Shown one piece after another: positions 39,021-46,771 of a DNA stretch of 64,000 bases. Each line of letters opens with the position of its first letter. Position 1 is the stretch's first letter. Below the pieces are notes generated by a model that did not search any database, was not told where the DNA came from, and worked only from the letters and a program-made list of their open reading frames with translations. This DNA comes from Ancylobacter tetraedralis (lineage in GTDB: Bacteria; Pseudomonadota; Alphaproteobacteria; Rhizobiales; Xanthobacteraceae): positions 186,001 to 250,000 of the forward strand of contig NZ_JACICD010000002.1 in assembly GCF_014195655.1 (NCBI RefSeq), in the 5' to 3' direction. Made by a program: the position numbers and the translations under genes.

Positions 39021-40394
39021 TCACATCCCCGCATACATGCGGCCGGGGCTCAGCACCCCCGCCGGGTCGAAGCCGCTCTTCATCCGCTTCACCAGCGCGC
39101 CCGTCACAGCGTCCAGCGGCTGGAACACCTCCTGCGCCGCGCGTACCGGGGCGCCAGCGCGGATCAGCGTGGCGTGCCCGCCGCCGGTGGCGCTCACCGC
39201 CGGACGGATGAGCGGCGCGTGCGGCTCGATGCCGGGCATCTCGATCCAGACCAGCCCGCCGGACCAGTCATAGAAGCAGCGCCCGCCGACCGCGCGGACC
39301 GCGGCCCCGATCCGCGCACCCGCCATGGGCGCGACCGAAACGCGCCAGATGGCGGCAACCTCCCCCTCCCCCCCGGGGAGAGGGACGGGTGAGGGGGATG
39401 CCGCGATTGCCTCGCCCGCCGCGCTGCCCGCGCCGACCTCTCCCGCACGGAGAGATACAAGAGGAGAGACAAGAGGGGCGGCGAACGGTTCCACATCGCG
39501 CAGCGCCCGCCAGAAGGCGCGCGAGGCGTCGGCATCGAGAAAGGCGAGCTCGCCGCGCGCGCGCAGCAGTGCCTCCAGCTTGCCGCGCCGGTGCAGGATG
39601 GAGGGCTGCACGCCTTCCAGCCGCAGCGCCGTCACCGAACGTCCCGCGCCCGCCACGGCGGGGAGGCGGGAGACGACATCCGCCGGCAGATGGGCGGCGC
39701 CGGACACGTCGTAATAGGAGCCCACCGCCGCGCTCATGGCGCTGGCGGCGGCGTCATCGTCGAGGCCGAGGATCAGCAGCGTCTCCACTGTCTCGGGTCG
39801 CGGCAGCACCTTGATGGTGATTTCGGTGAAGGCGGCGAAGGTGCCGTGCGAGCCGGCGAGGCCGCGCGGCAGGTCGTAACCCGTGACATTCTTCACCACC
39901 CGCCCGCCGGCCTTGAACGCCTCGCCCCGGCCGGAAACGGCGCGGATGCCGAGCGCATGGTCGCGCGCGGCGCCCGCGCTCGGGCGTCGCGGGCCGGCGA
40001 GGTTGCAGGCGAGCAGCCCGCCCAGCGTGCCTTCGCCCGGGGGCTGGCCGAGCAGCGGGCCGAAATCCATCGGCTCGAACGCCATCATCTGGTTGGCACC
40101 GGCGACTAGCGCCTCGATCTCGGCGACGGGGGTGCCGGCCCGCGCGCTCAGCACGAGTTCTTCCGGCTCATAGAGCGTGACGCCGGTCAGCGCGGCGAGC
40201 TCCAGCGTAAAGTCGGTCTGGATGGCGCGGCCCAGCGCCGCCTTGGAGCGGCGGCCGGCCACGTCCAGCGTGCGGCCCTCGCTCGCGGCCCAGCGCACGG
40301 TCTCGGCGACGTCGGCCTCGTCGCGCGGGCACAGGCGATCGCCCGATATGGCGGCACTAGCGGCACGCGTGGCAGCACTCATGGCAGCACTCAT
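39021..40394 (-). CDS. glcE: Glycolate oxidase FAD-binding subunit GlcE, with in-frame insertion
   Basis: GlcE is the second flavin subunit of glycolate oxidase. It has 457 residues; relatives have about 400-415. FAD-binding segments are EGTLGGLLACNLAGP and VVKNVTGYDLPRGLAGSHGT. Residues about 307-346, between ALRDVEPFA and AIWRVSVAP, are low-complexity (GSAAGEAIAASPSPVPLPGG) and coincide with a palindromic DNA repeat, which explains the extra length. I use the ATG at 40394, with GGAG upstream; the first twelve bases are duplicated, giving MSAAMSAAT. It starts eight bases after the deaminase gene. Confidence 0.92.
   Translation of the reverse strand: MSAAMSAATRAASAAISGDRLCPRDEADVAETVRWAASEGRTLDVAGRRSKAALGRAIQTDFTLELAALTGVTLYEPEELVLSARAGTPVAEIEALVAGANQMMAFEPMDFGPLLGQPPGEGTLGGLLACNLAGPRRPSAGAARDHALGIRAVSGRGEAFKAGGRVVKNVTGYDLPRGLAGSHGTFAAFTEITIKVLPRPETVETLLILGLDDDAAASAMSAAVGSYYDVSGAAHLPADVVSRLPAVAGAGRSVTALRLEGVQPSILHRRGKLEALLRARGELAFLDADASRAFWRALRDVEPFAAPLVSPLVSLRAGEVGAGSAAGEAIAASPSPVPLPGGEGEVAAIWRVSVAPMAGARIGAAVRAVGGRCFYDWSGGLVWIEMPGIEPHAPLIRPAVSATGGGHATLIRAGAPVRAAQEVFQPLDAVTGALVKRMKSGFDPAGVLSPGRMYAGM
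39359..39475. repeat. Palindromic repeat element inserted in frame within glcE
   Basis: The piece has the modules of the intergenic elements at 1574-1690 and 62372-62479. On the plus strand these are a hairpin near 39365-39384 (CCTCCCCC then GGGGAGAGGG), the spacer GGGTGAGGGGG, and at 39438-39454 a hairpin CTCTCC/GGAGAG. Its length is compatible with the glcE frame and it contains no stop, so the gene stays open. It adds about 40 residues at a point where relatives have none (family length recalled). Confidence 0.75.
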
Positions 40395-40402
40395 GGCAGG
40401 GA

Positions 40403-41830
40403 TCACTCCGACAGCGCGGCCAGCCGCGCGGCATGCTGGTTGTGCTCGGCGACGACGGCGGCCAAGTCGATGGTGACGACCTCGCCATGGGCGACGATCG
40501 GGCGGCCATGCACGACGGTGAAGGCCGCGCGGCCGGGCGTGCAGAACAGTGCCGCCGCCACCGGGTCCGAGAGGCCGCCGGCAAAGGCGACGTCGTCGAG
40601 CCGGAGCGCGAAGAAATCGGCGCATTTGCCCACTTCCAGCGCGCCGATATCGCTGCGCCCGAGCACCGCTGCCCCGCCCAGCGTGGCCAGTTCCAGTGCC
40701 TCGCGGGCGGTCATCCACTCGGCATCGCGCGCGGGGTCGGAGGTGGACAGCGTGGTGTCCGGGCCTTCGGGCGGGCGCAGGGAGATCTGCAGCCGCGCGA
40801 GCAGCAGGGCCTGGCGCGCCTCGCCCAGCATGTTGTTGCCGTCATTGGAGGCCGAGCCGTCGACGCCGAGCCCGACCTTCACGCCGGCGCGTCGATATGC
40901 CTTCACCGGCGCGATGCCGGAGGCGAGCCGCATGTTGGAGGATGGGCAATGGCACACGCCCACCCCCGCGCTGGCAAAGCAGCCGATCTCATGCGCGTTC
41001 ACATGCACCGCGTGAGCGAACCAGACATCGTCGCCGAGCCAGCCCAGTTCCTCCATATAGGCGACCGGCCGCTTGCCGAAGCGCGCCAGCGTGAAGCGCT
41101 CCTCGTCGATGGTCTCGGCGAGGTGGGTGTGCAGGCGCACCCCCTTCGCCCGTGCCAGCGCCGCGCTGTCGCGCATCAGCTCCGGCGTCACCGAGAAGGG
41201 CGAGCAGGGGGCGAGGGCGATCTGCAGCAACGAGCCGGGCGCGGCGTCGTGATAGCGGGCGATGACGCGCTCGGAATCAGCGAGGATGTCGTCTTCCCGC
41301 TCCACGCAATCATCGGGCGGCAGGCCGCCGCGGGACTGGCCGAGCGACATGGAGCCGCGCGAGACCATGAAGCGCAGGCCGATTTCGCGCGCCGCCGCGA
41401 TCTGATCGTCGACCGTGCAGCCATTGCGGAACACATAGGCGTGGTCGAAGCAGGTGGTGCAGCCGGTCAGCGCCAGCTCGGCGAGGCCGGCCAGCGTCGC
41501 GGTGCGCGAGGCCTCCGGCGTGCGCGCGGCCCAGCGGCGATAATGCGCGGTGAGCCAGCGGAACAGGTTGACGTTCTGGGCGACCGGCAGGTTGCGCGTC
41601 AGCGTCTGGTCGAGGTGATGATGGCAATTGACCAGCCCCGGCAGCACCACATGGCCGTCAAGGTCGAGAATGCGATCGGCCGTGGTGGGCAGGGTTTCGC
41701 TCGGCCCCACGGCTTCGATGATCCCGTTGCGGGCGAACAGCCCACCCCCCGCGATCTCGCGGCGCGCGCCGTCCATGGTGACGAGTACCGTGGCATTCCG
41801 GACGAGGAGTGTGCGGTCGGGCGGGTTCAT
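40403..41830 (-). CDS. 8-oxoguanine deaminase-type amidohydrolase
   Basis: This 475-residue zinc amidohydrolase of the TrzA/AtzB/guanine deaminase group most resembles 8-oxoguanine deaminase (EC 3.5.4.32), which turns 8-oxoguanine into urate. Metal ligands are in GLVNCHHHLDQTLTR, HTHLAETID, HAVHVN and LGVDGSASND. It lies between glcD (seven bases) and glcE (eight bases) in one operon. That placement is odd for a purine enzyme and may link glyoxylate from purine breakdown with glycolate metabolism (inference). Other purine or pterin substrates are possible. Confidence 0.82.
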   Translation of the reverse strand: MNPPDRTLLVRNATVLVTMDGARREIAGGGLFARNGIIEAVGPSETLPTTADRILDLDGHVVLPGLVNCHHHLDQTLTRNLPVAQNVNLFRWLTAHYRRWAARTPEASRTATLAGLAELALTGCTTCFDHAYVFRNGCTVDDQIAAAREIGLRFMVSRGSMSLGQSRGGLPPDDCVEREDDILADSERVIARYHDAAPGSLLQIALAPCSPFSVTPELMRDSAALARAKGVRLHTHLAETIDEERFTLARFGKRPVAYMEELGWLGDDVWFAHAVHVNAHEIGCFASAGVGVCHCPSSNMRLASGIAPVKAYRRAGVKVGLGVDGSASNDGNNMLGEARQALLLARLQISLRPPEGPDTTLSTSDPARDAEWMTAREALELATLGGAAVLGRSDIGALEVGKCADFFALRLDDVAFAGGLSDPVAAALFCTPGRAAFTVVHGRPIVAHGEVVTIDLAAVVAEHNQHAARLAALSE

Positions 41831-41837
41831 GAGGGGC

Positions 41838-43334
41838 TCAGAATCGGGGAATGTCGGGGAAGGGCAGCTGGCCGGCGCTCACATGCATGCGCCCGAGCTC
41901 GGCGCAGCGGTGCAGCACCGGGAACACCTTGCCGGGGTTGAGCAGCGCCTCGGGGTCGAAGGCGCATTTCAGCCGCTGCTGATGGGCGAGGTCGACCTCG
42001 TTGAACATGGAGGGCATGAGGTCGCGCTTCTCGACGCCGACGCCGTGCTCGCCCGTCAGCACGCCGCCGACCTCGACGCAGAGCAGCAGGATATCGGCCC
42101 CGAAGGCCTCCGCCTTGTCGAGTTCGCCGGGTTTGTTGGCGTCGTAGCAGATGAGCGGATGAAGATTGCCGTCGCCGGCATGGAAGACATTGCCGCAGCG
42201 CAGCCCGTATTTGACCGACATCGCCTCCATGCGGCTCAGCACCAGCGGCAGCGCCTTGCGCGGAATGGTGCCGTCCATGCAGAGATAATCCGGCGAGATG
42301 CGCCCCACCGCCGGGAAGGCCGCCTTGCGCCCGGCCCAGAAGGCGACGCGCTCGGCCTCGCTGGTGGAGGCGCGCAAGGTCATGCAGCCGAGCCCGTTGC
42401 CGATCTCGGCGACGCGCTCGATGAGGTGATTCACCTCCGCCTCCGGCCCGTCCAGCTCGACGATCAGCAACGCCTCGACATCGAGCGGGTAGCCGGCTCC
42501 CAGAAAGGCCTCGGCCGCGTGCACCATCATGCGGTCCATCATCTCCATGCCGCCGGGGATGATACCGGCGGCGATGATGGCGGCGACGCAGGCGCCCGCC
42601 GCCTCGGAGGAGGGGAAGCCGAGCAGCACGGCGCGCGCCGTCTCCGGCTTCTTCAGAATGCGCACGGTGACCTCGGTGACGACGCCGAGCAGCCCTTCCG
42701 AGCCCACGATGAGGCCGAGCAGGTCGAGCCCGCCGGAATCGAGATGCTTGCCCCCGAGGCGGATGATCTCGCCCGTGATCAGCACCATCTCGACGCCGAG
42801 GACGTTATTGGTGGTGAGGCCGTATTTCAGGCAGTGCACGCCGCCGGAATTCTCCCCCACATTGCCGCCAATGGTGCAGGCGATCTGCGAGGAGGGGTCG
42901 GGTGCGTAATAGAAGCCGTGATCGGCCACCGCGGTGGTGATGCCCAGATTGGTCACGCCCGGCTGGGCGATCACGGTGCGGTTCTCGAAATCGATGTCGA
43001 GAATCCGGTTGAACTTGCCCATGCCGAGCAGGATGCCGTCCGCCAGCGGCAGCGCGCCGCCCGATAGCGAGGTGCCCGCCCCGCGCGGCACCACGGGTAT
43101 GGCGTTGGCATTGGCATAGGCCAGCACCTGCGACACCTGCTGCGTGGTGGAGGGCAGCACGACCACCAGCGGCAACTGGCGATAGGCGGTGACGCCGTCG
43201 CTCTCGAAAGGGCGCATCTCGGTCTCGGTATCGATCACCCCCTCGCCGGGGACGATCTCGCGCAGCGCCGCGACGATCTCCGACCGGCGGGCCAGCACGT
43301 CGGCTTTTGGCGCCGGCATGACGAGACCGGACAT
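41838..43334 (-). CDS. glcD: Glycolate oxidase FAD-linked subunit GlcD
   Basis: GlcD carries the FAD that oxidises glycolate to glyoxylate. It has 498 residues from the ATG at 43334, which has GAGGAG at good spacing; an in-frame start 20 codons earlier is worse. The FAD-binding domain shows VPRGAGTSLSGGALP and GENSGGVHCLKYGLT. The C-terminal catalytic part has HAGDGNLHPLI and GEHGVGVEKRDLM. It is the first gene of a minus-strand operon glcD-deaminase-glcE-glcF. Confidence 0.96.
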   Translation of the reverse strand: MSGLVMPAPKADVLARRSEIVAALREIVPGEGVIDTETEMRPFESDGVTAYRQLPLVVVLPSTTQQVSQVLAYANANAIPVVPRGAGTSLSGGALPLADGILLGMGKFNRILDIDFENRTVIAQPGVTNLGITTAVADHGFYYAPDPSSQIACTIGGNVGENSGGVHCLKYGLTTNNVLGVEMVLITGEIIRLGGKHLDSGGLDLLGLIVGSEGLLGVVTEVTVRILKKPETARAVLLGFPSSEAAGACVAAIIAAGIIPGGMEMMDRMMVHAAEAFLGAGYPLDVEALLIVELDGPEAEVNHLIERVAEIGNGLGCMTLRASTSEAERVAFWAGRKAAFPAVGRISPDYLCMDGTIPRKALPLVLSRMEAMSVKYGLRCGNVFHAGDGNLHPLICYDANKPGELDKAEAFGADILLLCVEVGGVLTGEHGVGVEKRDLMPSMFNEVDLAHQQRLKCAFDPEALLNPGKVFPVLHRCAELGRMHVSAGQLPFPDIPRF

Positions 43335-43421
43335 GGCGTTTCTCCTCGTTCCCGGCTGGCGCTCTTGGCGGCGCGCATCTGGCTTTCGAGCCATTCTAGG
43401 GAAAAGCGCGCACGCTTCCTA

Positions 43422-43440
43422 TGGTAAAAAAACTGGACCA
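43422..43440. promoter_or_regulatory. Dyad TGGT-N11-ACCA upstream of glcD, candidate operator
   Basis: TGGT and ACCA are separated by eleven bases including a run of seven A, 88 bases upstream of glcD in the divergent gap with the gene at 43600. The T-N11-A geometry with dyad symmetry fits a LysR-type site. No regulator gene is adjacent, so this remains a guess. Confidence 0.35.
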
Positions 43441-43599
43441 CGCAAGAATGTACGCCCGTCCGCGGCCCGTTCCCGCGGCGCGCGGGAACCAACGGGCTTG
43501 CGGCGCATCAAGGAAGAGGGTCGGCCCGCACGCTACAAGCCTATCGTTGCGGGCGGGCCCGCTGCCGGCTCGTTCCGACCGGAGACAAGGGAGACAGCC

Positions 43600-43998
43600 A
43601 TGAACGCCGTCGCGGCCACCGCGCTCCAGCGCATCCGCCTCCATCTCGCCCGCTCGAAGGAGTTTCCCGAGGGCAGCGCCCGCCACGGCTACGAGTTCGT
43701 CGCGCCGCTCGACGCGCGCGGGCATATCGATCTGGAGGGTTGGAAGGCCGCGCGCGCGGCCTGCCTCGTCACCCGCTTCTGGGGCAACGACGCGCCGGAG
43801 AGCGGCCATCTCGTGCACCGCGCCGGCGGTGCGCGGGGCGCGACGTGGATCTTCGATTATGAGGAGGGCACCAGCGAGGATGACGAGGCCGGCTACCGCT
43901 TCGCCGATCATGCGTTCGCGCCGGGGGAATATGTCTCGCTGCGCGAGGAAGACGGCGCGCTGCACACATTCGTGGTGTTTTCGGTAGTGCCGGCCTGA
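43600..43998 (+). CDS. Conserved-looking hypothetical protein, 132 residues
   Basis: I do not recognise a domain. The protein is soluble, rich in acidic and aromatic residues, and ends in a beta-rich part (HAFAPGEYVSLREEDG, then HTFVVFSVVPA). A Trp-rich middle reads TRFWGNDAPESGHLVHR and ATWIFDYEEGTSEDDEAGYR. AAGGGAG lies just upstream of the ATG, supporting translation. It diverges from glcD. Codon use matches its neighbours, so it looks like a real resident gene. Confidence 0.7.
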   Translation: MNAVAATALQRIRLHLARSKEFPEGSARHGYEFVAPLDARGHIDLEGWKAARAACLVTRFWGNDAPESGHLVHRAGGARGATWIFDYEEGTSEDDEAGYRFADHAFAPGEYVSLREEDGALHTFVVFSVVPA

Positions 43999-44060
43999 GG
44001 GCGCTTGCCTGAAAGTGCCCGCCTGAAAGTGCCTGCCGCCCCGTCGTCGACCGGCGCGCC

Positions 44061-44840
44061 TCAGTTCGGCGCGCGCATCACGGCGGGACTGACGGCGCCG
44101 GCGGAGGGAGCGGCGGCGGTTTCCGTCGCCGACGGCGCAAGCGTGGCGGAGGCGGTGGGCGCGACATTCCCGGCCGGAGCGCCGGGGCTGGCGACCGGTG
44201 CCGCCGGCGGGGCGATCGGCCGGGGCCGGCGCGGCGCGCGGCGCGCGGGCTGCTCGATCAGCGCGATCACGTGCTGGTGCAGGTCCGACGCCTTCTCCAT
44301 GTTGAAATGCGTCAGGCCCTTGCCCGCGAGATCGACATTCTCGACCCGCGGGCCGGCCACGCGCTTTCCGGCGCCGCCGGTCTGGTAATAGTTCAGCACC
44401 CGGGTGATGCGCCCGTCGGAGGTGACATTCGAGACGGGATCGAAGGTGACGACCAGCGGCACCGGCACGCCGGCACCGGCGACCTTGTTGCCCATGTAGA
44501 TCGCCGCGTCGGCCCCGAGCGAATGGCCGATGATGATCACCGGGGTCGCGCGGCGCTTGCCCTTGGTCGCGTCCTCGATGGCCATGGTGCTCAGCGTCTG
44601 CCAGTCGGTATAGGGGTGCACGCTCGCCTTGATGCCGCGCGCCTTGAGCTTGGTGGCGAGATCATCCATGCCGAACGAGAAGATGTTGGCGAGGCCGCGC
44701 AGCAGGTAGACGCGCACCTCCGGCGCCTTGCCCGCGTTGGGCGTGCGCGCCTGGGCGAAGGCGGAGCCCGGAAAAGCGGCGGCGAGGGCCAGGGTCAGGA
44801 CGGCGACGAAACTGAAGAACCAAGCCCGCGCAGGCGTCAT
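44061..44840 (-). CDS. Exported alpha/beta-hydrolase-like protein with disordered tail
   Basis: This 259-residue protein has a signal peptide (AWFFSFVAVLTLALAAAF, cleavage near AFAQ). The domain begins VRVYLLRGLANIFSFGMDDL, and the nucleophile elbow is IIGHSLGADAAIY. A His near KGLTHFNME could complete the triad. The last 60 residues are Pro/Ala/Thr-rich. It is probably a periplasmic lipase-like or thioesterase-like enzyme, substrate unknown. I choose the ATG at 44840 because it starts the signal peptide directly. Confidence 0.75.
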   Translation of the reverse strand: MTPARAWFFSFVAVLTLALAAAFPGSAFAQARTPNAGKAPEVRVYLLRGLANIFSFGMDDLATKLKARGIKASVHPYTDWQTLSTMAIEDATKGKRRATPVIIIGHSLGADAAIYMGNKVAGAGVPVPLVVTFDPVSNVTSDGRITRVLNYYQTGGAGKRVAGPRVENVDLAGKGLTHFNMEKASDLHQHVIALIEQPARRAPRRPRPIAPPAAPVASPGAPAGNVAPTASATLAPSATETAAAPSAGAVSPAVMRAPN

Positions 44841-45317
44841 GTCACGATTCCCGAAATATCGCTCAACTTCATGCATCTGCCATGATCGGCAAGGCAAACC
44901 GTATTTTGATTCGCTCCAGCATCACGACCGGGCTGATGCGAATCGGCAACAGAGTGTGACCGGTCCTGCTGCGGCAGGTCGGCGCGGCGGGCTTGCCAGT
45001 GCCCCGCCACCATGCAACCGACTGGGTCCGCTGCGGGTTCCCGCCCGGCCGGACGGGGGCGGCGGTGATTTGGTAGCATGGTCGAAATGGGTAAATTTTC
45101 CCGTTTCGCCGGGTGGGTTTGCACGCGCGGGCGATCGCGAAGGCTGTCGCCGGGACGGGATGGCGCCGGGCATTTTCGAGCGAGGTGAGAACCGGCTCGT
45201 GTGAAGAAATGCGTGAAGCCGATCGTGGAGCCTGTTCGGTGAACCCGGGTTCACGATCAGGCTCCACTGCGCCGGCAGTGTTTGCGCGGGCACGCCTTGA
45301 AGCAGGGAGCACATGCC
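44841..45317. other. Intergenic region between the exported hydrolase and the DUF3422 gene
   Basis: This 477-base gap contains no credible gene. It includes a GC-rich middle, a small AT-rich patch (AAATGGGTAAATTTTCCC near 45087-45105) that could hold a promoter, and the hairpin at 45225-45267 near the DUF3422 start. Confidence 0.5.
45225..45267 (+). promoter_or_regulatory. Double hairpin in the leader of the DUF3422 gene
   Basis: GTGGAGCCTG (45225-45234) pairs perfectly with CAGGCTCCAC (45258-45267). Enclosed is a perfect 16-base palindrome GTGAACCCGGGTTCAC (45239-45254). It lies 50 bases before the start codon. It could be an operator for a dimer or an RNA structure affecting translation. 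Confidence 0.6.
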
Positions 45318-46661
45318 GTGACGACGACTATCCTCGCGAAAGCCGAGCCCATGCTGCCGCGCGCGGGAGCCTTCTACGATCATCCGCTGCGCGCGACCGT
45401 GCTGGCCGAACTGCACGCGCGCCCCTTCGTGCCGGTGGCGACGCCCGCCCGCATCCTGCATGCCGCCTTCCTGGTGGATCGCAGTCAGGCCGGCGCCGAC
45501 CGTGCCGCCTTTGCCGCACTGTGCACCGCGCGCGGCCAGCCGGCGCCGGCGCGCGAGGCCAAGCAGCATCGCGTGTCCTTCGGCGGCGCCGTGGTGCGCT
45601 GGGAGCGCCACGCCGAATTCACCACCTATACCTGGGAACTGCCGGCGCAGGATCTGGTGGATGGCGGGCTTCCCTTCCACCCCTCCTCCGGCAGCCTTGC
45701 CGAGATGCTGGCGCAGGTGCCCCAGCCCGGCCCGCTGCTGGTCGCGGTCGACGTGCATCTCGTCACCGACACCGCGGATGCGCTGGCGCTCGACCGGCTG
45801 TTCGACCGCGCCAGCCTCGCGCGCTCGGATGTGGAGGATGGCTTCGCGGAGATCGCCACCGACTTCCAGCCGGACCCGTCCGGCTTCGTGCGCATCCTCG
45901 TGCGCGATCGCGGCATGACGGCGGATGCGGCCGGCGCGCTGGTGCAGCGTCTGCTGGAGATCGAGACCTACCGCACCCTCGCGTTGCTCGGCCTGCCGGA
46001 GGCGCAGCGTCTCGCGCCCACCGTCGCCAGCAGCGAGCAGCAGCTCAGCGCGCTGACCAGCGAAATGCGCGAGAGCGAGGGACTGGCCGCCAATAACAAG
46101 CTGCTCGGCGCGCTCACCTCGCTCGCCGCCGCGCTCGAGGCGGATGCCGCCGCCTCGCTGTTCCGCTTCGGCGCGACGCGGGCCTATGAGGAAATCGTCT
46201 CGGCCCGGCTGCGGGCGATCGGCGAGCGGCCGATTTCAGGCTACCCGACCTGGCAGCAATTCCTGCTGCGCCGTCTGCAGCCGGCCATGCGCACCTGCCA
46301 GGCGATCGAGCAGCGGCAGGCCAATCTCTCGGTCAAGCTCACCAGCGCCGCCAACCTCCTGCGCACGCGCGTCGATGTCGAGCTCGAGCAGCAGAACCGC
46401 GATCTCCTGCAAAGCATGAACAAGCGTGCCCGCCAGCAGTTGCGGCTGCAGCAGACGGTCGAGGGTCTCTCCGTCGCCGCCATTTCCTATTACGTGGTCA
46501 GCCTGATCCATTATCTCTTGGAAGGCATCCACGCCCGCGCGGAGGCGGCTGGCCTGCATTACGACGTCGGCACCGCCACCGCGATGTCGGTGCCGCTCGT
46601 CGCGCTGCTGATCTGGCTGGTGGTGCGGCGCATCCGCCGCGGCCATGTCGAGGAAGGCTGA
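45318..46661 (+). CDS. DUF3422 family membrane protein
   Basis: This 447-residue protein belongs to DUF3422, a family recalled from proteobacteria without a known role. It begins near FYDHPLRATVLAELHARPF, the family signature. A soluble N-terminal part is followed by a coiled-coil-like stretch (SAANLLRTRVDVELEQQNRD) and two C-terminal membrane helices (VAAISYYVVSLIHYLLEG and MSVPLVALLIWLVV). The start is the GTG at 45318 with GGGAG upstream; an ATG 33 bases later is the alternative. Confidence 0.85.
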   Translation: MTTTILAKAEPMLPRAGAFYDHPLRATVLAELHARPFVPVATPARILHAAFLVDRSQAGADRAAFAALCTARGQPAPAREAKQHRVSFGGAVVRWERHAEFTTYTWELPAQDLVDGGLPFHPSSGSLAEMLAQVPQPGPLLVAVDVHLVTDTADALALDRLFDRASLARSDVEDGFAEIATDFQPDPSGFVRILVRDRGMTADAAGALVQRLLEIETYRTLALLGLPEAQRLAPTVASSEQQLSALTSEMRESEGLAANNKLLGALTSLAAALEADAAASLFRFGATRAYEEIVSARLRAIGERPISGYPTWQQFLLRRLQPAMRTCQAIEQRQANLSVKLTSAANLLRTRVDVELEQQNRDLLQSMNKRARQQLRLQQTVEGLSVAAISYYVVSLIHYLLEGIHARAEAAGLHYDVGTATAMSVPLVALLIWLVVRRIRRGHVEEG

Positions 46662-46771
46662 GCCCGGCGACGACGGAGCGGACGAGGCCCGATCCGGGAG
46701 CACGGTACGGCGGGCGGCGGCCTGAGGCGTCGCCGGCGTGGCGAAGGGCGCCTCGACTGCCGCGTGGCCGT

